Source: an uncultured Collinsella sp. (GTDB taxonomy: Bacteria > Actinomycetota > Coriobacteriia > Coriobacteriales > Coriobacteriaceae). From it: a stretch of 26,178 nt of DNA. Under the pieces are notes generated by a model. That model worked only from the letters and a program-made list of their open reading frames with translations. It did not search any database and had not been told where the DNA came from. Location: contig USDH01000005.1 of assembly GCA_900553415.1 (NCBI GenBank), positions 1 through 26,178 on the forward strand, in the 5' to 3' direction. The first letter of the stretch is position 1. The number at the start of each line of letters is the position of its first letter. This document shows positions 16,293 through 21,294 of this stretch, piece by piece. The position numbers were made by a program, and so were the translations under genes.

Positions 16293-16631
16293 ATGAAGAA
16301 GATTACGGCGATCGTTCGTGCCGAGAAGCTTGAGGTTCTTAAAGACGCGCTGTTCGCTGCCGATGTTCGCGGCATGACTATCAACCAGGTGCAGGGTTGC
16401 GGCGCACAGCATGGCTGGAAGGAATACGTGCGCGGCAACGAGTTGCTTGTCAACACGATCCCTAAGGTGCAGTTCATCCTCATCTGCGCCGATGAACATG
16501 TCGACGGCATTGTCGAGATCATCTGCAACGCTGCTCGCACCGGTGCCGTCGGAGACGGCAAGATTTGGGTCGAGCCGGTCGAGGAGGTTATCCGCATCCG
16601 TACCGGCGAACACGGCCCCGCCGCGGTGTAG
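16293..16631 (+). CDS. glnK: P-II nitrogen regulatory protein
   Basis: A 112-residue P-II signalling protein. Its trimer senses ATP/ADP and 2-oxoglutarate and binds Amt or nitrogen enzymes. It aligns residue by residue with E. coli GlnB: MKKITAIVRA, GMTINQVQG, Q39, and the C-terminal signature TGAVGDGKIWVEPVEEVIRIRTGE (position 86 onward). In the T-loop (GCGAQHGWKEYVRGNELL) position 51, the uridylylated Tyr in proteobacteria, is Leu; position 49 is Asn. So control by T-loop uridylylation, adenylylation or Ser phosphorylation is not expected. AGAGGA lies 8-14 nt before the ATG. The placement after amt supports the GlnK role. Confidence 0.94.
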   Translation: MKKITAIVRAEKLEVLKDALFAADVRGMTINQVQGCGAQHGWKEYVRGNELLVNTIPKVQFILICADEHVDGIVEIICNAARTGAVGDGKIWVEPVEEVIRIRTGEHGPAAV

Positions 16632-16633
16632 AA

Positions 16634-16663
16634 TCGACCGCCTACCATCCGCAACGTTAAAAT
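16634..16663 (+). promoter_or_regulatory. Candidate promoter of the first TetR gene
   Basis: TCGACC (16634-16639) and TAAAAT (16658-16663) are spaced by 18 bp. The left arm of the 12-bp inverted repeat (16645-16656) falls in the spacer. The predicted start of transcription is near 16670, which argues for translation from ATG 16706 rather than 16670. Confidence 0.4.
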
Positions 16664-16698
16664 GCTGCAATGAGGCACAAGACTTGCGTTGCGGATGG
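16645..16698. repeat. 12-bp inverted repeat flanking the TetR gene start
   Basis: CCATCCGCAACG (16645-16656) and CGTTGCGGATGG (16687-16698) are exact reverse complements with a 30-nt spacer. The left arm lies in the promoter spacer and the right arm ends 7 nt before ATG 16706, covering the purine-rich region that would act as ribosome binding site. It could be a terminator for the P-II gene, an operator, or a structure that hides the start. Confidence 0.6.
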
Positions 16699-16705
16699 AC
16701 GGATT

Positions 16706-17368
16706 ATGGGTCGTAATAAATATCCCGAGGAGACGGTCGCGAAGATTCTCGACGCGGCGCTGGAGCTATTCTGCGCACAGGGTTATGAGGGGACGAGCAT
16801 TCAAGATATCGTCGACCGCCTCGATGGCATGACCAAGGGCGCTGTCTATCATCACTTTAAGAGCAAAGAGGAGATTTTCGACGCCGCATTTGATCGGGCA
16901 ATGGCTCCGATTGTTGAGCACCGTCGCTCAATGCTTGGTATCGGTAATATGACCGGCGCCCAAAAGCTCAAGCAGCTGTACGCGCCCGAGTCCGTCGTTC
17001 CACAAATTGAGCTATGGGCACGCATGCATCCTGCGGCGGATCCGGTAAAAAGCTCGCGTCTACTGGCGATGCAGTACCAGGGCTCGTTTGACGAGTCGGC
17101 CGATGGCTGTCTCTTGCCAGTGATCGAGGAGGGCATCACCGACGGCTCCATTGCGTGCGAATGCCCGCGCGAAGCGGCGGAGGCCGTATCGTTGTTGGCG
17201 AATCTTTGGCTGCTGCCATTGTTCCGTCCGCTTGAATCCAAGGACCGAATGCTCGCTCGCGCACAATGTTTGGCGCAGATGGCGGCCGCGGTGGGGCTCG
17301 ATTTGGGTAATGAAGTGCTTCAGACAACGGCGCAGATTTGGGACGTATGGGACCGCGCCGGGTGGTAA
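16706..17368 (+). CDS. TetR family transcriptional regulator
   Basis: A 220-residue repressor-type protein. The N-terminal helix-turn-helix is clear (TVAKILDAALELFCAQGYEG, TSIQDIV, KGAVYHHFKSKEEIF). The C-terminal ligand-binding part is poorly conserved, as usual. MGRNKYPEET is the natural start; an ATG 12 codons earlier is open but gives an atypical tail and falls at the likely transcription start. The gene is followed by an MFS exporter, with two similar palindromes between or near them, so it probably represses the exporter and maybe is co-regulated with it. The ligand is unknown. Confidence 0.92.
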   Translation: MGRNKYPEETVAKILDAALELFCAQGYEGTSIQDIVDRLDGMTKGAVYHHFKSKEEIFDAAFDRAMAPIVEHRRSMLGIGNMTGAQKLKQLYAPESVVPQIELWARMHPAADPVKSSRLLAMQYQGSFDESADGCLLPVIEEGITDGSIACECPREAAEAVSLLANLWLLPLFRPLESKDRMLARAQCLAQMAAAVGLDLGNEVLQTTAQIWDVWDRAGW

Positions 17369-17369
17369 T

Positions 17370-17390
17370 ATAGATACCAACGGTATGTAA
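17370..17390. promoter_or_regulatory. TetR-type operator, site 1
   Basis: ATACC-AAC-GGTAT forms the core palindrome, immediately after the TetR stop codon. Its right half CGGTATGTA is identical to that of site 2, and the left half matches at 7 of 10 positions. Centre-to-centre distance to site 2 is 65 bp. Confidence 0.55.
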
Positions 17391-17401
17391 TTGATTTGTG
17401 A

Positions 17402-17423
17402 GGGTAGCCACGGCTGCCCTTTT
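17402..17423 (+). terminator. Terminator after the TetR gene
   Basis: GGGTAGC and GCTGCCC (one G-U pair) around a CACG loop, followed by TTTT. It separates the TetR gene from the MFS gene, so the MFS gene likely has its own promoter at site 2. Confidence 0.7.
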
Positions 17424-17434
17424 CAAGTCGATAA

Positions 17435-17455
17435 ATACATACTGGCGGTATGTAT
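17435..17455. promoter_or_regulatory. TetR-type operator, site 2
   Basis: Perfect palindrome with 8-bp arms ATACATAC and GTATGTAT around TGGCG. It lies 14 nt before the MFS start codon chosen here, where it would block the MFS promoter or early elongation. The form is typical of operators bound by TetR-family repressors of efflux genes. Confidence 0.7.
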
Positions 17456-17468
17456 GGGGGGCGGACTT

Positions 17469-18731
17469 ATGGCTGGGCTGAGAGGCGTCGGCGTCTCGTT
17501 GAAATCAAAAACAGTGCGGTCAATCAGGTTCGCGGAACTTCTGGTTGCGCAGCTGTGCACGTATTCGATGCTGTCGGCGCTGTGCTTTGCGTATCCGCTT
17601 TACTTGTTCGATTGCAGTGGCTCGTCAACGTTATATGGCGCCGTCGCGGCGATAGCGTTCATACCGGGTGTGCTCGCGACTCCGATTGGCGGGATCTTAG
17701 CGGATCGGGGAAGACAGCGCGAGGTCCTCGTGGCCCTCGGTATTGCTCTGATGACTGCATCGCTGCTGTCTATCCCCATGAAGCGCTCATTGCCTCTTGC
17801 GGTCGTCGTAGTAGCGATACTTTGTGTTCAATATGGTGTTCAATCGCTGCTAAAGCCAATGCTCCAAATTGAGACGGTGCGCATGGCGGGTGAAAAGAAG
17901 GTTGAGCGGGCCACTGCATTGGTTTCGCAGGTGACCATGGTGAGCAATATCTTGGGTCCTGTGGTCGGGACGGCAGTCTATGGGTGTTTTGGTATCGATG
18001 CTCTTTGCGCAACCGCGTCGGCGACGTTTGCGATTTCAGCCCTGCTGTTCGGGGGCGCACTCAAGCGAAATGCCTTATCTGGAATGATAGGGGATAGTAC
18101 GACTTGCTCGGCATGCCGAAACGATTTTCGGGAGTCGATTCGGTATCTGTTGCAAAATGCATCATTGGTCGCCGTGATTTTGCTTGCGGCCGTTTTAAAC
18201 CTTGCGTTGGTTGGGCTAACGATTGGCGCTCCCATTATTGTTACAAAGCATCTCGGAATGCGGTCATCCTTTGTTGGGATTATTGAGGTGGCTATGGGCT
18301 TAGGTGGTCTCGTCGGCAGTGGCTTGGTCGGCATTTGGCCGCATCGCTTTTCTCTCAATGGCATATGTCGATATGTTGCGATGATCTGTTTAGGAGTCGT
18401 ACCGATTATTGTTACGCTACTGTTCGGCGCAGATGTATGCGTGTTCACCGTGTTTGCGGTTGGTTCGGCATGGGTCATGGTGTGGGCAGCCATTGCGTCG
18501 GTTGAAATCATCGCGCTTGTTCAGCTGGCAGCGCCGACTGAGCTCTGCGGAAAAGTGCTTTCGGTCGTTTACACGGTCCTTTCCTGCGCAACGCCTATTG
18601 GCCAATTGGTTTACGGGTTCGCATACGATCGATGGACTCCGGCGATTGTATTCGCAGGAATGTTGGCGGTGCTGACGTTGACGACGGCGCTGTTTTATCG
18701 GCTGAAAAGTCGCTTGTGGCGATTGATTTAA
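17469..18731 (+). CDS. MFS transporter (probable drug/solute exporter)
   Basis: A 420-residue major facilitator with about 12 hydrophobic segments. The loop motif GGILADRGRQREVLVALG after helix 2 is the MFS motif A, and a central basic/Cys loop (SACRNDFRESIRYLLQ) separates the halves. The substrate is unknown; closest in style to macrolide-efflux-like MFS_3 proteins. ATG 17469 is chosen since it has a G-rich ribosome binding site and starts before the first helix. The open frame extends further up (TTG 17391), but that would place both operators inside the gene. The coding sequence is visibly less GC-rich and uses more A/T-ending codons than its neighbours, hinting at a different origin. Confidence 0.88.
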   Translation: MAGLRGVGVSLKSKTVRSIRFAELLVAQLCTYSMLSALCFAYPLYLFDCSGSSTLYGAVAAIAFIPGVLATPIGGILADRGRQREVLVALGIALMTASLLSIPMKRSLPLAVVVVAILCVQYGVQSLLKPMLQIETVRMAGEKKVERATALVSQVTMVSNILGPVVGTAVYGCFGIDALCATASATFAISALLFGGALKRNALSGMIGDSTTCSACRNDFRESIRYLLQNASLVAVILLAAVLNLALVGLTIGAPIIVTKHLGMRSSFVGIIEVAMGLGGLVGSGLVGIWPHRFSLNGICRYVAMICLGVVPIIVTLLFGADVCVFTVFAVGSAWVMVWAAIASVEIIALVQLAAPTELCGKVLSVVYTVLSCATPIGQLVYGFAYDRWTPAIVFAGMLAVLTLTTALFYRLKSRLWRLI

Positions 18732-18779
18732 CGCGCTGGGGCACTGTGGCTTTGCGGGAGCGAATGTCCCGGCGCGTTG

Positions 18780-18803
18780 GAGCGCCCTTGCATGGGCGCG
18801 CTC
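18780..18803 (+). terminator. Possible terminator of the MFS gene
   Basis: GCGCCC (18782-18787) and GGGCGC (18794-18799) pair around TTGCAT; flanking GA/TC can extend the stem with a small bulge. The following sequence is only moderately T-rich. TAAAAT (18813-18818) further down could be the -10 box of the next gene (TTGCAT 19 bp upstream). Confidence 0.35.
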
Positions 18804-18846
18804 ATTCTCGTCTAAAATATCGTGCAGACGAAAGAGAGGCATGCCC

Positions 18847-19700
18847 ATGATCAAGATGTTCGCGAGTGACTTAGACGGAACGCTGCTTAACGCCCTGCAC
18901 GAGGCAGACGGGATCATCCGCCACGCTATTCGCGAGCTGACCGAGGCTGGACTGCATGTGGTTCCCGCGACCGGACGTTCGACGCTGCCGATTGGCGAGC
19001 ATGGCTTTACGGGCCTGGCGCTTGACGCCTGCTGCTCCAACGGATCCATCGTGCGCGACAGCCATGGCGAGGTGCTCAAGACCTGGACCATCGACCCACA
19101 GATCACCGAGGAGCTGCTCAAGGAGTTTCCGGATATCTGTTTTGACTGCTCCACGCCCGACGGCATGTTCTCAAGCGGTTCGTTCGAGATGCACCAGGCT
19201 TTAAAAAGGACAGCCCTATCAAGCGCATCGTGATGCGCGGCATGCGCGCGCGTGGCGGGTATCACGAGGAGCAGTATTTTGACCAGTCGATCGGCGACAT
19301 CCTGCGCCACGATGTGTGCAAGATCAACTGCCGTGTGATCTCGTCCGAGCTGGAGCGCGACCTTAAGGCGTATTTGGCCGAGCGCTCGGACCGCGTGGTC
19401 AACGCGCCGTTTGACCCGGTGATGTTCGAGATCACGGATGTGGCATGCAACAAGGGCGAGAGCGTGGTCTGGCTGGCGGGCTACTACGGCATTGCCGAGG
19501 ACGAGGTCGCGGTCTACGGCGACGGCGGCAACGACATTGCCATGCTCAAGCGTTTCCGCCACAGCTACGCGACCAAAAACGCTAGCGCTGCAGCTAAAGC
19601 CGCCGCGAGCGCAACTATCGGCAGCTGCATGGTCCATGCCGTCCCCAAACACATGCTCGCCACCATGCGCGAGCAAAACTCCCGCACCGTCATCGAATAA
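18847..19700 (+). pseudogene. Cof-type HAD phosphatase, interrupted by a -1 frame change
   Basis: The family dephosphorylates sugar phosphates, nucleotides or cofactors in the cytoplasm. The first frame has motif I FASDLDGTLL and motif II VVPATGRS; it stops with TGA at 19231-19233 after about 128 codons. The -1 frame continues with KDSPIKRIVMRG through motif III (CKINCRV region) and motif IV GDGGNDIAML, ending with TAA at 19700. One added base near 19200-19207 would give a normal protein of 284 residues. Alternatively, ribosomes could slip: the frame change falls on T-TTA-AAA (19200-19206), a perfect -1 slippery heptamer, with a GCGCAT/ATGCGC hairpin 16 nt downstream. ATG 18847 is chosen over 18841 because of spacing to GAGAGG. 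A homopolymer sequencing error is the simplest alternative. Confidence 0.85.
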
Positions 19701-19729
19701 TGTGACAAAGGGACACTTCCTTTGTCACA
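19701..19729. repeat. Hairpin after the HAD gene (GGGACACTTCC core)
   Basis: TGTGACAAAGG (19701-19711) and CCTTTGTCACA (19719-19729) are perfect 11-bp arms, beginning right after the stop codon. It can act as terminator although no T-run follows. It shares GGGACA and ACACTTCC with other hairpins in the window. Confidence 0.7.
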
Positions 19730-19816
19730 TGGGAGATGCCGGCTTTTGGCGTATAGGACTGTTACGCTTTCGCCACTAACAAATTTCGAGTTATTCGGCC
19801 TGTCGGAGGTCGTTAA

Positions 19817-19879
19817 ATGGCAAAAGATGCCCTCTCAGGAACATTCACACCTCTAATGGTGTTTGATTCGGTGACGTAA
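19817..19879 (+). CDS. Possible 20-codon ORF with strong ribosome binding site
   Basis: ATG 19817 is 6 nt after a perfect GGAGGT (19805-19810). It encodes MAKDALSGTFTPLMVFDSVT and then TAA. The same frame stays open after that stop for another 31 codons (to 19975, with KWACMRSNKDKNSQIIPAV), so the region may be the remnant of a longer gene with a stop mutation, or a leader peptide. Nothing is recognised in the sequence. Low confidence as a real gene. Confidence 0.3.
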   Translation: MAKDALSGTFTPLMVFDSVT

Positions 19880-20006
19880 GTGAGCAAATGGGCATGCATG
19901 CGCTCAAATAAGGACAAAAACTCTCAGATAATCCCGGCGGTGCATTTATACAGAACCAGCAGCGTGGCCGAATAACTTGAAAAATGTAGGTAGCAGTTCG
20001 GCGACA

Positions 20007-20051
20007 AGCTCGGGTATGGCAAAGGAACTGTTCCTTCGACATACCCGAGCT
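20007..20051. other. Strong two-part hairpin upstream of the small-peptide ORF
   Basis: AGCTCGGGTATG (20007-20018) and CATACCCGAGCT (20040-20051) are perfect 12-bp arms; inside, AAGGAA and TTCCTT form a second stem with a CTG loop. A smaller hairpin, ATGCGAA/TTCGCAT, follows at 20065-20084. They lie in the 290-bp gene-poor stretch before the small-peptide ORF and may be terminators, operators or part of an RNA. Confidence 0.6.
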
Positions 20052-20077
20052 CCGATCTTCTGAAATGCGAACAAACA

Positions 20078-20107
20078 TTCGCATATCTAATTGCGCTTTG
20101 ATAGAAT
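20078..20107 (+). promoter_or_regulatory. Candidate promoter of the small-peptide ORF
   Basis: TTCGCA (20078-20083) and TAGAAT (20102-20107) with an 18-bp spacer. The predicted leader before ATG 20172 is about 58 nt. The -35 box lies in an arm of the 20065-20084 inverted repeat. Confidence 0.4.
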
Positions 20108-20171
20108 TGATGCTGTTGGCGGCAGTTCCATGTGCCGGGCAGCGCCCTCCATTTGATGGGAGGTGATGCCC

Positions 20172-20297
20172 ATGACCGATTTGATTGATTTTGTGAGGCT
20201 CCTGACCGCCTTGGTCTCGCTCCTCACGACGCTCATCGGACTTTCCGAGGCACTCAAGCAACGTTCGAAGCAACGTAAAAGGGGTCGCCGCCGCTAA
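20172..20297 (+). CDS. Small hydrophobic peptide, candidate type I toxin
   Basis: A 41-codon ORF too short for usual gene callers. GGGAGGTG lies 6 nt before ATG 20172, an ideal spacing; ATG 20166 overlaps that site and is rejected. The peptide starts MTDLIDFVRLLTALV, continues as one hydrophobic helix rich in Leu/Thr (SLLTTLIGL), then has a strongly basic tail (KQRSKQRKRGRRR). One membrane helix plus a basic end is the shape of type I toxins and Hol-Tox (holin-like) peptides. An antisense promoter and terminator on the opposite strand overlap its 3' end, as in type I toxin-antitoxin loci. No homology was tested; it could also be a small membrane regulator. Confidence 0.6.
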   Translation: MTDLIDFVRLLTALVSLLTTLIGLSEALKQRSKQRKRGRRR

Positions 20298-20359
20298 GGC
20301 GTTGACCCCTTAAACCAAGCAACGGCGCTGCCCAGCTTAGCAGAACTTGGGCTGCCGTC
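20275..20359 (-). ncRNA. Candidate antisense antitoxin RNA
   Basis: Predicted from a promoter at 20394-20366 and a terminator at 20311-20275 on the minus strand, giving an RNA of about 85 nt. It would contain a 5' stem-loop (ACGGC...GCCGT with GCCCA/TGGGC, about 20322-20357) and a terminator stem. It overlaps the last ~23 nt of the small-peptide ORF and its 3' leader, so it can pair with that mRNA. Existence is inferred from signals only. Confidence 0.45.
20279..20311. terminator. Convergent terminator in the toxin candidate 3' end
   Basis: AAGGGGTC (20279-20286) and GACCCCTT (20304-20311) form the stem, with further inner pairing (CGCC/GGCG). On the minus strand it is followed by TTTTAC, a proper terminator; on the plus strand only TTAAACC follows. 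The stop codon of the peptide ORF lies in the loop region. Confidence 0.65.
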
Positions 20360-20365
20360 GGCACT

Positions 20366-20394
20366 ATTCTACCCACGAATGCCATTTTGAACAA
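20366..20394 (-). promoter_or_regulatory. Antisense promoter facing the small-peptide ORF
   Basis: On the minus strand TTGTTC (20394-20389) and TAGAAT (20371-20366) are spaced by exactly 17 bp. No coding sequence lies immediately downstream on that strand, so a small RNA is the likely product. Confidence 0.55.
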
Positions 20395-20448
20395 TCGGTA
20401 ATACCGCTCCAAAAGCCAGGCACAACCGGCACAACCTAGGCGGTCACT

Positions 20449-20483
20449 GGATGCGACAAGGGGATAATCCCTCTGTCACATCC
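20449..20483. repeat. Degenerate hairpin of the TGTGACA-GGG family
   Basis: GGATGCGACAAGGG and CCCTCTGTCACATCC pair with one bulge and one mismatch. It resembles the arm sequence of the 19701-19729 hairpin (TGTGACA-GGG). Confidence 0.5.
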
Positions 20484-20506
20484 CAAATATTGCCTTTACG
20501 TGTTGA

Positions 20507-20550
20507 TGCACACGGTGTGCAATAATACTCGCACTGTGCAATAGCGCACA
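20507..20550. promoter_or_regulatory. Operator cluster and candidate promoter of the second TetR gene
   Basis: TGCACAC-G-GTGTGCA (20507-20521) is a perfect 15-bp palindrome. A second imperfect one, TGTGC-N6-GCACA, lies at 20535-20550. TGTGCAATA is repeated directly at 20516 and 20535 (19-bp period). A possible promoter is TTTACG (20495-20500), 17 bp, TGCAAT (20518-20523). The layout suggests autoregulation by the TetR protein. Confidence 0.5.
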
Positions 20551-20572
20551 GGCTGAGTAACAAGGAGGACGC

Positions 20573-21283
20573 TTGTCCCAGCTCGAGAAATGTGATCGCC
20601 GGTCCCTTCGCTCACAGCGTGCTCTTCGCCAGGCACTTGCCAGCGAGCTTGCCGAAAGCGGCGACCTTTCGCGCATTAACGTCGCGTCGCTCACCGAGCG
20701 TGCCGGCCTTACGCGCCGCACGTTCTATTCGCACTACCGCGATATCCCCGACTTTATCAGCCAGATCGAGGACGGCCTGCTTGCCGAGATTCGTGAGCGG
20801 GTGGAGCTTATCACCGCAGCTCAATTACCCGATCTTTACCGCAATATCGACGAGCTCGAGCCGGCACCCGGTTCGGTTGAGCTGCTTCGCTATCTTGCGG
20901 CTAATCGTGACCTTATCGGGGCCCTGCTGGGCCCGGGCGGCGACCCTGCCTTTATTAAAAAGATTATCGACACCGCGCGTGAGGCTGTGGTGCCGCGTGC
21001 ACAGACGGGCATTTTGGGCTTGGCGCTGGGCACCTTCTTTGACTACTACGTCACCTATGTCGTAAGTGCCGAGGTCGGCATGATCCAACGTTGGTTTGAG
21101 CGTGACCTTTCTGAATCGCCCGAGACCATGGCGCGCATTATGACGGTCATCGCCTTTGTGCGCCCCGGCGACCTGTATGGCCAACCCATCGATATCAACG
21201 TGCCGGAATACGGCATGAAGCTATTGAACTTGCAGCTCGAGGACGCGGCCGACACCGCCGCAACCGTCGAGTCCAACAACTAA
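20573..21283 (+). CDS. TetR/AcrR family transcriptional regulator
   Basis: A 236-residue regulator. The helix-turn-helix is INVASLTERAGLTRRTFYSHY, typical of the family. The C-terminal part (residues ~90-190, with LRYLAANRDLIGALLGPGG and FFDYYVTYVV) resembles the TetR_C 8-type effector domain. The start is TTG: AAGGAGG (20562-20568) is 4 nt before it and no ATG fits. It ends 11 nt before the giant activase gene, so both are in one operon and it likely regulates that gene. Palindromes upstream suggest autoregulation. Confidence 0.9.
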   Translation: MSQLEKCDRRSLRSQRALRQALASELAESGDLSRINVASLTERAGLTRRTFYSHYRDIPDFISQIEDGLLAEIRERVELITAAQLPDLYRNIDELEPAPGSVELLRYLAANRDLIGALLGPGGDPAFIKKIIDTAREAVVPRAQTGILGLALGTFFDYYVTYVVSAEVGMIQRWFERDLSESPETMARIMTVIAFVRPGDLYGQPIDINVPEYGMKLLNLQLEDAADTAATVESNN

Positions 21284-21294
21284 GAGGAGAGACA

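Noticed and set aside
16670..16705. Upstream ATG for the first TetR protein
   Set aside because: It falls at the predicted transcription start, has no ribosome binding site and adds an atypical 12-residue tail.
17391..17468. TTG start extending the MFS protein by 26 residues
   Set aside because: It would include the terminator and the perfect operator within the coding sequence; the downstream ATG fits the first membrane helix.
18417..19676. 419-codon open frame on the minus strand
   Set aside because: It is antisense to the MFS and HAD genes, whose protein motifs are clear on the plus strand.
19845..20273. 142-codon open frame on the minus strand
   Set aside because: No ribosome binding site, no domain, and it crosses several hairpins and the small-peptide ORF; composition is unlike neighbouring proteins.
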